This document shows positions 8,401 to 16,795 of a stretch of DNA of 64,000 nucleotides, one piece after another. The position numbers and the translations under genes are program-made. Each line of letters opens with the position of its first letter. Position 1 is the stretch's first letter. Source of the stretch: Comamonas sp. Y33R10-2 (GTDB lineage Bacteria; Pseudomonadota; Gammaproteobacteria; Burkholderiales; Burkholderiaceae_C); assembly GCF_019355935.1 (NCBI RefSeq), contig NZ_CP079925.1, forward strand, positions 3,534,001 through 3,598,000, given 5' to 3'. The notes beneath the pieces are model-generated. The model was not told where the DNA came from, did not search any database, and saw nothing but the letters and a program-made list of their open reading frames with translations.

Positions 8401-9726
8401 CGGTGCGGCTTCTAGGTTGCTGAGGATGTCTGCGGGGTTGAGCTGGGTGACTTGCAGCTTGCCGTCGAACATTTGGCCCACAGGTATGTAGCGACCTGTC
8501 AGGTTGACTTGACCTTTGCCAATGCCGATCTGACCTTCATCAACGAGCCACTGACCACCGTCAAAGTTCAGCTTGGCCTGCAATTGCTGAAGTGGCAGGC
8601 GCTGTTTGTCCCAAGGGCCGGGCAGGGCGTTGGTAATTGCAGTGCTCAGAACCCAGGTCTGCTGGGTGTGATCGCTGCGCTGTGGCAGCTGATTTGCCGC
8701 ACTGGCAGAGTCTGCCGTCAGTACCGGGCCGGGGCCTGCCGTCAGCTCGCCTGATAGCGAAGTGCGCGGGCCTTGAGGCAAGAAGGCGGCAATGTCTAGA
8801 TTCTTGAGAAATGCCTTGGCAGACATAATAGGCTGTGTCTTCCACGGCGCAATACTGGCTTCAATATCGGCCAGCATGGCTTGCGCCTCAAGCGCTGGCT
8901 GCTCCTGTTTTTTAACCTCTGCCTCAGCGTGAGCGGTGATTTTGAGCTTTGCGGCTTCAGTCGCCAGCGTGCCATCAATCTGTGCATTGGCCAGCACATC
9001 GATCAGCGATGGGGCAGCGCTGCCTTGCTTGGCTTCAAGCGGGTTAGGCGTTTGAAGTTTTCCTTGCAACTCAATTTTGGTTTGCATGGGCGCCGCACCT
9101 TGAATGCGCGCCAGCATTTGGTAGTGGCCATCAGCCACTTGCAGCGTGTCAATTTTCAGCTCGTGGTGGCTGCCGGTGTATTGATAGTTGCCGCTCAGGT
9201 TCTGAACGATGGTCTCTGGCGGTCCTTGCCAGATGATGTTGTCGACCTTGAACGGCAGCTCAATCTTGACTGGCAGCGTCAGCGATTGCAGGGGCTCGCT
9301 GGGCTTTTTCTCGGGATCAGGCGTGCTGGCAATGCGCAGCTGGGCGATATGCACTTCGCCCAACTTCAGTGAGCGCGAAAAAATCAGTGGCCTGAACTGC
9401 CAGCCGATTTTGGCGTCATTCACTTCGACCTTCATGGTTGGGCTTTGCCATTGCAGCCAGCCGATATGCCCACCATTTTTGACGCTACCCGTGACCTCTT
9501 TGGCGACCAGTGTCTGGTTGGCCGGCAACCAACCTGCCACGCGCTGCAAAGTGTGGTGAAGGGAGTCGTCTTTGCCAATCCACCACAGCAGGCTGCCTAT
9601 CGCCAAAATCACGGTGAGCAGTGCTGCTGCAAATGTCCAGCCTAAGGCGCGTAGCCAGCGGCGTCGCTTGGCAGGAGCCGGCGTGGCGGGGGCTTGGGTA
9701 GGAGGGGAGTTGTCTTGTTCTGCCAT
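5494..9726 (-). CDS. tamB: Translocation and assembly module inner-membrane protein TamB
   Basis: 1410 residues. An N-terminal basic stretch and a single membrane anchor (about 22-45) are followed by a very long beta-rich periplasmic region and the conserved DUF490/TamB C-terminus (about 1060-1410, with YEQSLSGAMGIIYIFYDLS near the end). TamB bridges the inner and outer membranes and works with TamA in outer-membrane protein insertion and anterograde phospholipid transport (family knowledge). ATG 9726 is chosen because the tamA stop codon ends at 9729; an upstream start at 9786 would overlap tamA by 58 bases. The near-zero spacing shows translational coupling with tamA. Confidence 0.93.
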   Translation of the reverse strand: MAEQDNSPPTQAPATPAPAKRRRWLRALGWTFAAALLTVILAIGSLLWWIGKDDSLHHTLQRVAGWLPANQTLVAKEVTGSVKNGGHIGWLQWQSPTMKVEVNDAKIGWQFRPLIFSRSLKLGEVHIAQLRIASTPDPEKKPSEPLQSLTLPVKIELPFKVDNIIWQGPPETIVQNLSGNYQYTGSHHELKIDTLQVADGHYQMLARIQGAAPMQTKIELQGKLQTPNPLEAKQGSAAPSLIDVLANAQIDGTLATEAAKLKITAHAEAEVKKQEQPALEAQAMLADIEASIAPWKTQPIMSAKAFLKNLDIAAFLPQGPRTSLSGELTAGPGPVLTADSASAANQLPQRSDHTQQTWVLSTAITNALPGPWDKQRLPLQQLQAKLNFDGGQWLVDEGQIGIGKGQVNLTGRYIPVGQMFDGKLQVTQLNPADILSNLEAAPLNGSLQAETLTLPVPLNPADQEATQAAPAVAFSMDLHAAGKPTGKALRIQTLAANGQWQAPLLQLKTLELDALQAKVNAQSIEFNTESQQAKAQLKASIPGAQLSLDGQMAPTSGKVQSQLQLSSLSSVSQWLRKLPGIKDPLAGAKLDGSAQLQLALQGGWQNLLNRLNAAHGSPIVASGLQVQAKLQGDKIRYQAAGTAADQALVIPALQLALNGSPENAKIDLIAQAQQAGKSVQINTAVQAGLATGKDMAPLDWQASLQTLQAQLKPGSAKPGPWAVQLQPGAPVQITQRTSGNTVLNTVYQFSAGKLQITPPKLEMRRTSTEALSPAQLAWDESSITRTASGAWGVRSAGRALGIPLAWVDAFSMGDDDPPLEAAGLSGDLSFNGRWNLDTLGKNLKADITVERAAGDLRLAVDDGSGTTVVQTTGPTATRAGSTRTRKISGAGMRARIKDVSLNVQAQGSQVTAKLLWDSERAGTINADLRTQLSYQQGGWALPGTSALTGQLRANMPDIGILALFAPPGWRIQGTLAADATISGTVQDPQWQGNIKADTLSIQSLLDGIDLRDGLMHAKLQGTRFDISDLRFKGGKGSQSRILGYSGNLTSAPEDGGTLVGTGYAEFTPAGKNSESGLSMNLQAKASKLQVLVRADRQVSVSGDLLAKLEQGQFTLRGDLTVDRASIILPEESAPSLDKDVVVRSAASRKAEEEERLRSEREARKEQARATPRKVPDILVKLNMGRDFALQGFGISTRLRGELEVKGASYVGGPPSVTGEIRTEQGRYRAWGQSLNVENGLIRFNGPYNNPSLDILALRPNIAVKAGVQVLGTASAPRVLLYSDPDLPDAEKLSWVVMGRDPATGGASSALLQQAAMALLAGGNSSSSKIAGNLGLDEVGFKGGGDGSNASGAALTMGKRLSDKLYLTYEQSLSGAMGIIYIFYDLSRSVTLRAQTGMTSAMDIVYTLRKD

Positions 9727-9728
9727 GC

Positions 9729-11636
9729 TTAAAACGTGAAGCCAAGGCGCAGGTGTAGGCGCAATTGTTGTGTCTGGGCGCCCCAAGCGATATCTGCTTG
9801 AATAGGGCCGACTGGACTTTTCCAGCGCATGCCGGTGCCCACGCCTACGCGTGTGTAGAGGCGGTTAATTTCATCGCCCACAGTACCTGCATCAATGAAG
9901 ACCGTGTGTTCAAAATCTTGCGTGTTGCCTTTGATGGTGATGGGGCGCTGCCACTCCACACTGCCCATGGCCATATAGCGCCCTGCAATGACGCGGCTGT
10001 TATCGGTGCGCGCGCCAATGGATTGATAGCCGTAGCCGCGCACCGTGTTGTCGCCGCCGGTCAAAAACATGATGGTGGTGGGCAAGTCCACGTCGCTCTT
10101 GGCCAGCACGGCGCCCACGCCCGCCTTGAGTTGCAGGCGGCTGCGGCGACGCGTTTCCTCATCGCGCTCGCCCATCGGTATCAGGCTGAGCCAGCGCCCA
10201 GTGATGCGGCCAAAAGGCGAGCGTTGCGGGGTCAGCGTAGTGCCGGCTCCTAGCTCTGTGGCCAGCCCAAAGCCCGATGTGGGCAGCAAGTTGTTGTCAA
10301 AGTAGCGCGCCGTCCAGCCAAAGTTGGCCAGCAAAGATGAAGCGCCCGGCGGTGCGCCATCGCCCATTGTTTTGGCGTAGTCGTACTGCAGGTAAAGATT
10401 GCGTTCAATGCGGTCTTCTGCCTTGTTGCGGCCAAAGCGCAGTTGCGCGCTGTTGGTGTTGAAGTCACCCGCAGGTGCGCGCTCGAGCTTGCCGCTGGCA
10501 AACCAGCGCCACAGGTCTTCACCTGGCAAACCCATCAGCTGGGTTGAGATTAGAGGATTTTTTTTGTCGATCTGCAGCTTGCTCACGGCACGCCAGTCCA
10601 GATAGGGCACCTTGTTGTAAATGTGATCGATAGACAGGCGCGGCCCGGTGTCAGTGCTGACGCCCACACCAAACACCCATTTTTGTAGCTTGGCCTCGCG
10701 CACTTTGGCAATCACGGGTGAGGTGATATCTGCACTTTGCTGCTTGCGCTGCTCGTCGCTCTGCGCTGGTGTGGCGCTTGGCTTTGGAGAGTCCGCAAGG
10801 CTGAGAAAGACAGAGTCGTAGTAGCCGCTGCTCACTAGTCGCTGCTGCGCATCAATCATGCTTTGTTGGTTGTATTCCTCGCCCTCAGGCAGGCGCGCAA
10901 TGCGGGCGGTGCGCACAGGGTCGTAGCGCTGGGAGCCTTCAATTTGCAGCGGCCCAAAAGTATAAGCAGGGCCGGGGTCGTAGGTGACGTTGACTTGCGC
11001 CTTGCTGGTGTCGGCATCCACGTCGGCCAAGCTGCTGTCTATGCGCGCCAGCGGGTAGCGGCGTTTTTGCAGCTCTTTAAGGCCGCCACTCTTAGCGCTA
11101 CTCCAGGCGGATTGCGAGAACTGCTCGCCTGCTTGCAGCGGCCAAGTTTCTTCAATTTGCAGGCGCTGTGAGCGGCCCATATCGTCACTGGCGTTCATGC
11201 CAGTAAAGCGCACTTCAGACTTTTCAATCACGGTGGGCGGACCGGGCTCTACCTTGACCAGTACTTTGCGCGGTGTTTCTTCATCTGGGGTGTCGCTGAG
11301 CTCCACGGTGACGGTGGGGCTGAAATAGCCCAGCGTACCAATGAGCTCGCGCACATTGGCATCGGTTGAACCGAGCAAGCGCGTCAGCTCGCGGCGCTGC
11401 AGATCGGGCTGATGGCGAAAGCGCTTAAGTTCGAGGTGCTGCTCTAACAGGGCGCGAACTTCTTTAGGGGCATCGACTTCTAAGGAGAACGCAGGCGGGC
11501 CACTGGTGTCTATGCCCATGGCTTCTATTTCTGAGTCTTTGGAGGGCAGTAGGCTGCAGCCGCTGAGTATTAAGGCGGCTCCCAAAAGCAAAGCCGGCTT
11601 CAGGGCCGGCTTTTTGTTAAGCAATGTCTGGAGCAT
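9729..11636 (-). CDS. tamA: Outer-membrane assembly protein TamA (Omp85 family)
   Basis: 635 residues. N-terminal signal sequence, POTRA-like region (about 45-270) and a C-terminal Omp85 beta-barrel that ends in phenylalanine. The barrel carries the family loop motif VRGY (TVRGYGYQSIGA). Its partner TamB starts 2 bases after the stop codon. Unusually, the signal sequence ends in a lipobox-like ILSGC with Cys27, suggesting signal peptidase II processing and lipidation, which is not typical for TamA. At 635 residues it is somewhat longer than the E. coli protein. A stable hairpin lies within its first 16 codons (separate entry). Confidence 0.92.
   Translation of the reverse strand: MLQTLLNKKPALKPALLLGAALILSGCSLLPSKDSEIEAMGIDTSGPPAFSLEVDAPKEVRALLEQHLELKRFRHQPDLQRRELTRLLGSTDANVRELIGTLGYFSPTVTVELSDTPDEETPRKVLVKVEPGPPTVIEKSEVRFTGMNASDDMGRSQRLQIEETWPLQAGEQFSQSAWSSAKSGGLKELQKRRYPLARIDSSLADVDADTSKAQVNVTYDPGPAYTFGPLQIEGSQRYDPVRTARIARLPEGEEYNQQSMIDAQQRLVSSGYYDSVFLSLADSPKPSATPAQSDEQRKQQSADITSPVIAKVREAKLQKWVFGVGVSTDTGPRLSIDHIYNKVPYLDWRAVSKLQIDKKNPLISTQLMGLPGEDLWRWFASGKLERAPAGDFNTNSAQLRFGRNKAEDRIERNLYLQYDYAKTMGDGAPPGASSLLANFGWTARYFDNNLLPTSGFGLATELGAGTTLTPQRSPFGRITGRWLSLIPMGERDEETRRRSRLQLKAGVGAVLAKSDVDLPTTIMFLTGGDNTVRGYGYQSIGARTDNSRVIAGRYMAMGSVEWQRPITIKGNTQDFEHTVFIDAGTVGDEINRLYTRVGVGTGMRWKSPVGPIQADIAWGAQTQQLRLHLRLGFTF
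11590..11615 (+). other. Terminator-like hairpin inside the start of tamA
   Basis: Perfect 9-bp stem AAAGCCGGC/GCCGGCTTT (11590-11598 / 11605-11613) with loop TTCAGG and a T run on the + strand. It covers codons 8-16 of tamA on the minus strand. It could be a coding coincidence (the repeat encodes KPALKPA), or it could stop antisense transcription or modulate tamA translation. Confidence 0.45.
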
Positions 11637-11639
11637 TAC

Positions 11640-12827
11640 TTATTTTGACAGCATACGCATGGCATCTTCGAGGCCCTTGAGTGACAAAGGGTACATACGG
11701 TCACCCATGAGTTGCTGAATGATGCTGATGCTTTGGCGGTATTGCCAAACGCCTTGTGGCTCGGGGTTGATCCATGCAAAGTGCGGGAAGGCATTGGTCA
11801 GGCGCTGCAGCCATTCGGCACCGGCTTCCTCATTCATGTACTCAACGGATCCGCCCGGTTGCAGGATTTCGTACGGGCTCATGGTCGCATCGCCTACAAA
11901 GATGAGTTTGTAGTCCTTGTTGTATTTGCGGATGATGTCCCACGTTGCAAACTTCTCGGCAAAACGGCGATGGTTGTTTTTCCACATGTAGTCATAGACG
12001 CAGTTGTGGAAGTAATAAAACTCAAGGTGCTTGAGTTCGCCTTTGACGGCAGAGAACAGCTCTTCAACCTTTTGTACATGCTCATCCATGGTGCCGCCCA
12101 CATCCATGAGCAGCAGCACTTTCACATTGTTATGCCGCTCGGGAATCATCTTGATATCCAGATACCCCGCATTGGCCGCAGTGGCACGAATGGTGTCTGG
12201 CAAGTCCAGCTCCAACTCACTGCCTTGACGCGCGAATTTGCGCAGGCGGCGCAGCGCTACTTTGATGTTGCGTGTGCCCAGTTCCTGCGTATCGTCATAG
12301 TCGCGGTAAGCGCGCTGCTCCCATACTTTGACGGCGCTCTTGTTGCGACCCGGCCCACCAATGCGTATGCCTGCGGGGTTGTAGCCGCCATGGCCAAAGG
12401 GGCTGGTGCCGCCCGTGCCAATCCATTTGTTGCCGCCTTCGTGGCGCTCTTTTTGTTCTTCAAGGCGCTTTTTCAGCGTCTCCATCAGCTCGTCCCAGCC
12501 CATTGCCTCAATCTTGGCTTTGTCCTCGGGGCTGAGTTCACGCTCCAGCAGTTTTTGCAGCCAGTCCTGCGGGATTTCTTTAGTCAAATCGGCCAGCATT
12601 TCCACGCCCTTGAAATAGGCGGAAAATGCACGGTCGTACTTGTCGAAATGCTTTTCGTCCTTGACCAAAATGGTGCGGCCAAGGTGATAGAAATCATCCA
12701 GACTCCAGCGGTCTTCGCTCTTGGGTCCGATGATGCCGGCATCCAGTGCTTCGAGCAGCGCCAGAAATTCTTTGACTGAGACTGGCAGCTTGGCGGTGCG
12801 CAGGGTGTAAAAAAAATCGATCAGCAT
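11640..12827 (-). CDS. VWA domain protein (CoxE-like)
   Basis: 395 residues. The N-terminal region resembles the CoxE-like VWA proteins that pair with MoxR ATPases. The VWA domain has a MIDAS-type motif LLMDVGGTM (D242-x-G-x-T246, a variant of DxSxS). A Gly-rich segment (GTGGTSPFGHGGYNPAG, about 137-153) precedes the domain. MoxR-VWA pairs typically act as chaperones or metal-insertion factors for protein complexes (family knowledge). It is encoded in the same operon as the MoxR ATPase upstream and tamAB downstream, and its stop codon ends 4 bases before the tamA start. The substrate is unknown. Confidence 0.85.
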   Translation of the reverse strand: MLIDFFYTLRTAKLPVSVKEFLALLEALDAGIIGPKSEDRWSLDDFYHLGRTILVKDEKHFDKYDRAFSAYFKGVEMLADLTKEIPQDWLQKLLERELSPEDKAKIEAMGWDELMETLKKRLEEQKERHEGGNKWIGTGGTSPFGHGGYNPAGIRIGGPGRNKSAVKVWEQRAYRDYDDTQELGTRNIKVALRRLRKFARQGSELELDLPDTIRATAANAGYLDIKMIPERHNNVKVLLLMDVGGTMDEHVQKVEELFSAVKGELKHLEFYYFHNCVYDYMWKNNHRRFAEKFATWDIIRKYNKDYKLIFVGDATMSPYEILQPGGSVEYMNEEAGAEWLQRLTNAFPHFAWINPEPQGVWQYRQSISIIQQLMGDRMYPLSLKGLEDAMRMLSK

Positions 12828-12845
12828 GAAATATGCCTCAAGTCC

Positions 12846-13448
12846 TTATTCTGTCTTGACATGTTGCTCTAAAAGATAGAGCAACTGTGTGCGCACTTCT
12901 GGCCATTCGCCGCTGCGCAAGCTGTACATCACGGTGTCGCGAATCGTGCCATCGCGGCGCAGCGCGTGGCCGCGAATCACGCCATCTTTTTTAGCGCCTA
13001 GGCGCTCAATAGCGCGCTGGCTGGCGAAGTTGAAATTGTCCGTGCGCCAGCCCACGACATGGCAGGCTAGCGTGCCAAAGGCATGGGCCAGCAGCAATAG
13101 CTTGGCCGAGGTGTTGACGTGGGTTCGCTGCACGCTTTTGGCGTACCAGGTATAGCCAATTTCTACGCGGCCAATGGCGGGAACGATGTCGTGGTAACTG
13201 GTGGTGCCTAGTACTTTGCCGGTGGCATCATCAAGCACAGCAAAAGCAAAACGGTGACCTTGCTCGCGGCCCTGCAGCGCAGCTTCAATGTAGCTGCGCA
13301 CCTCTTGCGGCTCGGGTACGGAGGTCACTCGAATCTTCCACAACTCGCCGTCTGTGGCTGCGGCGATCAGGCCTGCCTCATGGCTCAAAGCCAGTGGCTC
13401 TAGCCGAACGCCACGGTCGCGTAGGGTGACGGGTTCAACAAAGCTCAT
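12846..13448 (-). CDS. GNAT-family N-acetyltransferase (RimJ/RimL type)
   Basis: 200 residues, GNAT fold of the RimJ/RimL kind: an N-terminal LRDRGVRLEPL strand, central VGYTWYAKSVQRTHVNTSAK acetyl-CoA region and C-terminal AIERLGAKKDGVIRGHALRRDGT. The start at 13448 (MSFVEP) is chosen because a longer start at 13499 would overlap the small gene upstream and add a lysine/glutamine-rich tail. It acetylates an unidentified amine substrate. Located between the small membrane protein and the VWA gene in the same operon. Confidence 0.85.
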   Translation of the reverse strand: MSFVEPVTLRDRGVRLEPLALSHEAGLIAAATDGELWKIRVTSVPEPQEVRSYIEAALQGREQGHRFAFAVLDDATGKVLGTTSYHDIVPAIGRVEIGYTWYAKSVQRTHVNTSAKLLLLAHAFGTLACHVVGWRTDNFNFASQRAIERLGAKKDGVIRGHALRRDGTIRDTVMYSLRSGEWPEVRTQLLYLLEQHVKTE

Positions 13449-13459
13449 GATTGGCTCGC

Positions 13460-13693
13460 TCAAACAGTTTTGCTTTTGGGTTCGCGTTTGTTGCGCCATA
13501 GTCGGGCCAGTTTCAGGCCCAGCCCGCCGCCCAGACCAACGAGGACAATTGCCACAATGCTGCCCGCCCCGTAGCCAGTGGCAAACAAATCAAGGCCGAG
13601 CACATGCCCAACGCCCCAGCCCAGCAAAGCGCCGCCGACAAAACCGATGGCGTCAGAGCTGCCTTCTATTAAGAGTTTTTGGGGTGTGCTCAT
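13460..13693 (-). CDS. Small Gly-rich membrane protein, hypothetical
   Basis: 77 residues with two Gly-rich hydrophobic segments (about 13-33 and 41-62) and a basic C-terminal tail (RLWRNKREPKSK). Good ribosome-binding site (GGAGACA) before ATG 13693. I do not recognise a family. It lies between the MoxR ATPase and the GNAT gene, with short gaps on both sides, so it belongs to the same transcript. Confidence 0.65.
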   Translation of the reverse strand: MSTPQKLLIEGSSDAIGFVGGALLGWGVGHVLGLDLFATGYGAGSIVAIVLVGLGGGLGLKLARLWRNKREPKSKTV

Positions 13694-13729
13694 GATCTGT
13701 CTCCTTGATTTTTTGTAGGTTCAGTCTGT

Positions 13730-14584
13730 TTAGCGATTGCGCTGATTCATAAAGACCAGCTTCTCGAACAAGCTCATGTCTTGTTCATTTTTCAGCAGCG
13801 CCCCCACCATGGGCGGAACGCTCACCTTACCGTCTGCGGTCTGCAAAGCGGAAGCGGGAATCTCCTCAGCCACCAACAGCTTGAGCCAGTCGATCAACTC
13901 AGAGGTAGAGGGCTTCTTCTTCAGTCCGGGCAGATTGCGCACGTCGTAGAAAACCTTCATCGCAGCTGCCAGCAACTCGCCTTGCAACTTGGGGAAGTGA
14001 ACGTCCACGATCTGGCGCATGGTGTCCGCATCTGGGAACTTGATGTAGTGAAAGAAGCAGCGGCGCAAGAAGGCATCTGGCAGCTCTTTTTCGTTGTTCG
14101 AGGTGATGAACACCAAAGGCCTGTGCTTGGCACGAATCATCTCGCGCGTTTCGTAGCAATAAAACTCCATGCGGTCGATTTCACGCAGCAAGTCGTTGGG
14201 GAACTCGATATCGGCTTTGTCGATTTCATCAATCAGCAGCACCACAGGTTCATCGGCGGTGAAGGCTTGCCACAGCACGCCTTTGACGATGTAGTTGTGA
14301 ATGTTTTTGACGCGCTCGCCGCCTTCGATATCGGCCAGCTGACTATCGCGCAGGCGGCTGACGGCATCGTATTCATACAGTCCTTGCTGGGCCTTGGTAG
14401 TGGACTTGATGTGCCACTGCAGCAGCGGCATTTTTAGCGCCTCGGCCACTTCTTCAGCCAGCATGGTCTTGCCAGTGCCTGGCTCCCCCTTGATGAGCAG
14501 CGGGCGCTGCAAAGTTGCAGCGGCGTTGACGGCCAGCATCAGATCTTGTGTGGCAACGTATTTGTCGGAACCTTGAAACTTCAT
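13730..14584 (-). CDS. MoxR-family AAA+ ATPase
   Basis: 284 residues. Walker A GEPGTGKT (33-40), Walker B LLIDEID (catalytic DE at 119-120), sensor 1 (FITSNNEKELPDAF) and arginine-finger region (RRCFFHY). MoxR ATPases remodel or activate partner complexes, usually together with a VWA protein, and that protein is encoded three genes downstream. ATG 14584 starts at the conserved MKFQGSDKYV; the frame is open further upstream to 14761, but that part has no family resemblance. First gene of the operon that runs to tamB; diverges from the cytochrome c gene. Confidence 0.92.
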   Translation of the reverse strand: MKFQGSDKYVATQDLMLAVNAAATLQRPLLIKGEPGTGKTMLAEEVAEALKMPLLQWHIKSTTKAQQGLYEYDAVSRLRDSQLADIEGGERVKNIHNYIVKGVLWQAFTADEPVVLLIDEIDKADIEFPNDLLREIDRMEFYCYETREMIRAKHRPLVFITSNNEKELPDAFLRRCFFHYIKFPDADTMRQIVDVHFPKLQGELLAAAMKVFYDVRNLPGLKKKPSTSELIDWLKLLVAEEIPASALQTADGKVSVPPMVGALLKNEQDMSLFEKLVFMNQRNR

Positions 14585-14700
14585 GGGCGGTATCAGCGTA
14601 AGTATTGATAAGCGTGGCAAATTCTCACTGCCATAATCGTTTGCACTGCAGCAAGGCTTTTGAGCACCCGTCTGAACTCTTGAAGGATTGTGCGCGAAAA

Positions 14701-15363
14701 ATGATAAAAAATTGGACCACGGTAATGGCCGTCGTTGTCGCCTCAGTGACCGGCATGGCAAATGCAGAGGCTGTTAAAGGTGACGCCAAGGCCGGCGAAG
14801 GCAAGATCGCCATGTGCATCGGCTGCCACGGTATTTCCGGCTATCAGGCGAGCTTTCCTGAGGTGTACAAAGTTCCCATGATTGGTGGGCAAAACGAGGC
14901 ATACATCGTCTCGGCCCTGAACGCTTATAAAAAAGGCGAGCGCAAGCATCCGAGCATGCGCGGCATTGCAGACCCGTTAACTGATCAAGATATTGCTGAT
15001 GTGGCGGCTTTCTATGCGGGACACGGTAAAGCCAAAGAAGGCAAACCTAAAGAAGCCAATGCCGCAGTGACTGCGTTGCTGCAAAAAGGCGCATGCTTTT
15101 CTTGTCACGGTGATGGCTTTGCTAAGCCCATTGACCCCAGCTACCCCAAAGTGGCGGGTCAGTATGCGGACTATGTCTTTCGCGCCCTGCAGTCGTACAA
15201 AGTTGAAAACAACCCACATATAGGCCGCAGCAATGGGGTGATGGCAGGTATTACCAAGCAATTCAAAAACGATGAGTTGCAGCAGCTGGCCAAATACATT
15301 GGCAGCTTAGATAGTGAGCTGCAGGTGGTGACGCAGCCGCACTTCCGTTTTGGGCAGAAGTAA
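14701..15363 (+). CDS. Diheme cytochrome c (c4-like)
   Basis: 220 residues: signal peptide (about 1-21, cleaved near NAEA), then two class I cytochrome c domains with CIGCH and CFSCH heme-binding motifs; methionine axial-ligand candidates are visible in the HPSMRGIA and NGVMAGI segments. Cytochrome c4 proteins carry electrons in the periplasm towards terminal oxidases. ATG 14701 gives a clean signal peptide; the earlier start at 14605 would prepend an unrelated sequence. Divergent from the MoxR gene (116-base gap) and terminated by a hairpin at 15382-15404. Confidence 0.92.
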   Translation: MIKNWTTVMAVVVASVTGMANAEAVKGDAKAGEGKIAMCIGCHGISGYQASFPEVYKVPMIGGQNEAYIVSALNAYKKGERKHPSMRGIADPLTDQDIADVAAFYAGHGKAKEGKPKEANAAVTALLQKGACFSCHGDGFAKPIDPSYPKVAGQYADYVFRALQSYKVENNPHIGRSNGVMAGITKQFKNDELQQLAKYIGSLDSELQVVTQPHFRFGQK

Positions 15364-15381
15364 ATTTTTCTTCTGCATAGA

Positions 15382-15409
15382 AAAAGCCCGTGAAAACGGG
15401 CTTTTGTTT
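15382..15409. terminator. Bidirectional terminator
   Basis: AAAAGCCCGT (15382-15391) and ACGGGCTTTT (15395-15404) form a perfect 10-bp stem with tetraloop GAAA. It lies between the convergent cytochrome c and DUF1841 genes and can serve both. Confidence 0.85.
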
Positions 15410-15426
15410 TTGGTGAAAGCGACGGC

Positions 15427-15879
15427 TTAGTTGGCGCTCTTGAAACTGCCGTCAGTAGTGGCTAGGCGCTGCACGCCAGCCACATAGGCTTCGCCGTCGG
15501 GCTGGCGGCCTGAGCGCTGGCTTTCCCAAAGCATTTGGCCTAGGCATTCCATGGTCGCATGGTGGGCGTCATGCAAATCACGCTTGCGCGTTAGCAGCTC
15601 TACAGCCTGTCGAATTCCACGCGGTGAATCCACGCTGCACTGCTCGCTGATGGATAGGTGCATGGACAGGTGCAAAAACGGGTTGGTGCGCTCGGGCTCG
15701 GCGTCGTAGTTGCGCGCAAGGGCTGCATCTACGTCGGAGAGTTCGTCGAAGTATTCAGGATGCTCGGCAATCCACAGGCTGGCCAGCGTCTCTATGGCCT
15801 CCATAGGGCCACCGTTGATCATCTTGGCGCGGACACCGCAAAAAAATCGCCGTACGTCGGCTTGACTGGGGTTGAACAT
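15427..15879 (-). CDS. DUF1841 family protein
   Basis: 150 residues matching the DUF1841 pattern: MFNPSQADVRRFF start, HPEY and a central NPFLHLSMHLSISEQ block, with a C-terminal HDAHHATMECLGQMLWE segment rich in His. No signal peptide. Function unknown; family members are soluble proteins of beta- and gammaproteobacteria. ATG 15879 is preferred to the frame's upstream start at 16101, which lacks family resemblance and overlaps the divergent lysE promoter region. Confidence 0.85.
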   Translation of the reverse strand: MFNPSQADVRRFFCGVRAKMINGGPMEAIETLASLWIAEHPEYFDELSDVDAALARNYDAEPERTNPFLHLSMHLSISEQCSVDSPRGIRQAVELLTRKRDLHDAHHATMECLGQMLWESQRSGRQPDGEAYVAGVQRLATTDGSFKSAN

Positions 15880-16018
15880 GATGGCGCGCAGCGTATCACG
15901 GCTGCTTCGAGCTGGCAGGGCTGTGGTTTTGCTTATTTCGATCAATGAAGGGTGAGTCTGAAAATGCACAGCGCAGCTTTTAAGATAGCGCCTTTGCAGC
16001 TTGGTATTTGGGACGGGT

Positions 16019-16654
16019 ATGGATTTGCACACGTGGTTCGCGTTTTTTGTGGCGGCTTGGATCATTGCCGTGTCGCCGGGTTCGGGGGCGGTGCTGTCCA
16101 TGAGTCATGGCCTGTCTTACGGTGTGCGCAAGACCAGCGCCACCATCATGGGGCTGCAACTGGGCTTGCTGCTCATCATGTTGATAGCAGGGGCGGGCGT
16201 GGGCTCGCTGCTGATGGCGTCTGAATGGGCATTCAATGCCGTCAAGGTTGTGGGCGCTTGCTACCTGATTTATCTGGGTATCAGCCAGTGGCGATCGAGC
16301 GGATCGCCATTGGCAGCGCAAGACGCCATGCCTGAGGTCAGCTTCAAAAAGCGCGTGCTGACGGGCTTTTTTACCAATGCCACCAACCCCAAGGGCATCA
16401 TCTTTATGGTGGCGGTGCTGCCCCAGTTCATGACCACCAGCCGCCCCTTGGCGCCGCAACTAGCTATTTTGGCCGTCACCATGCTGGCCGTCGATAGCAT
16501 CGTCATGCATAGCTACGCATTGGGTGCCAGTACCTTGCGCGGCTTGATGCGCAGCGCGCGAGCTATGCGTAACCAAAATCGCATTTTTGGCGGCTTGTTG
16601 ATGGCCGTGGGCGCAGGCTTGTTTTTTGTGCAGCGCTCTAACGAAGCGGGGTGA
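16019..16654 (+). CDS. LysE/RhtB-family amino acid exporter
   Basis: 211 residues, six predicted membrane helices. Shows the LysE family entry AVSPGSGAVLSMSHGLSYGVRK and the FFTNATNPKGIIFMVAVLPQF motif. Such proteins export amino acids or small metabolites by proton exchange. ATG 16019 gives the conserved hydrophobic N-terminus; ATG 16001 is possible. Divergently oriented to the DUF1841 gene with 139 bases between the starts, which must hold both promoters. Confidence 0.88.
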   Translation: MDLHTWFAFFVAAWIIAVSPGSGAVLSMSHGLSYGVRKTSATIMGLQLGLLLIMLIAGAGVGSLLMASEWAFNAVKVVGACYLIYLGISQWRSSGSPLAAQDAMPEVSFKKRVLTGFFTNATNPKGIIFMVAVLPQFMTTSRPLAPQLAILAVTMLAVDSIVMHSYALGASTLRGLMRSARAMRNQNRIFGGLLMAVGAGLFFVQRSNEAG

Positions 16655-16795
16655 TCGAAGCTCGATTGCTTCTAAAACAATAGCTGAAAGTCATTGTGAA
16701 AATTGGACTTGAGGCGGTTTTTGCTTTAACTTCAGGGTAAGCCCCTTGTCCCGCGCCAGACATGGCACAGGGCAGGGGGCTTCTACATTGAGGGT

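Noticed and set aside
11712..12779. Open frame of 355 codons opposite the VWA gene
   Set aside because: It overlaps the VWA gene completely on the other strand and shows no recognisable motif.
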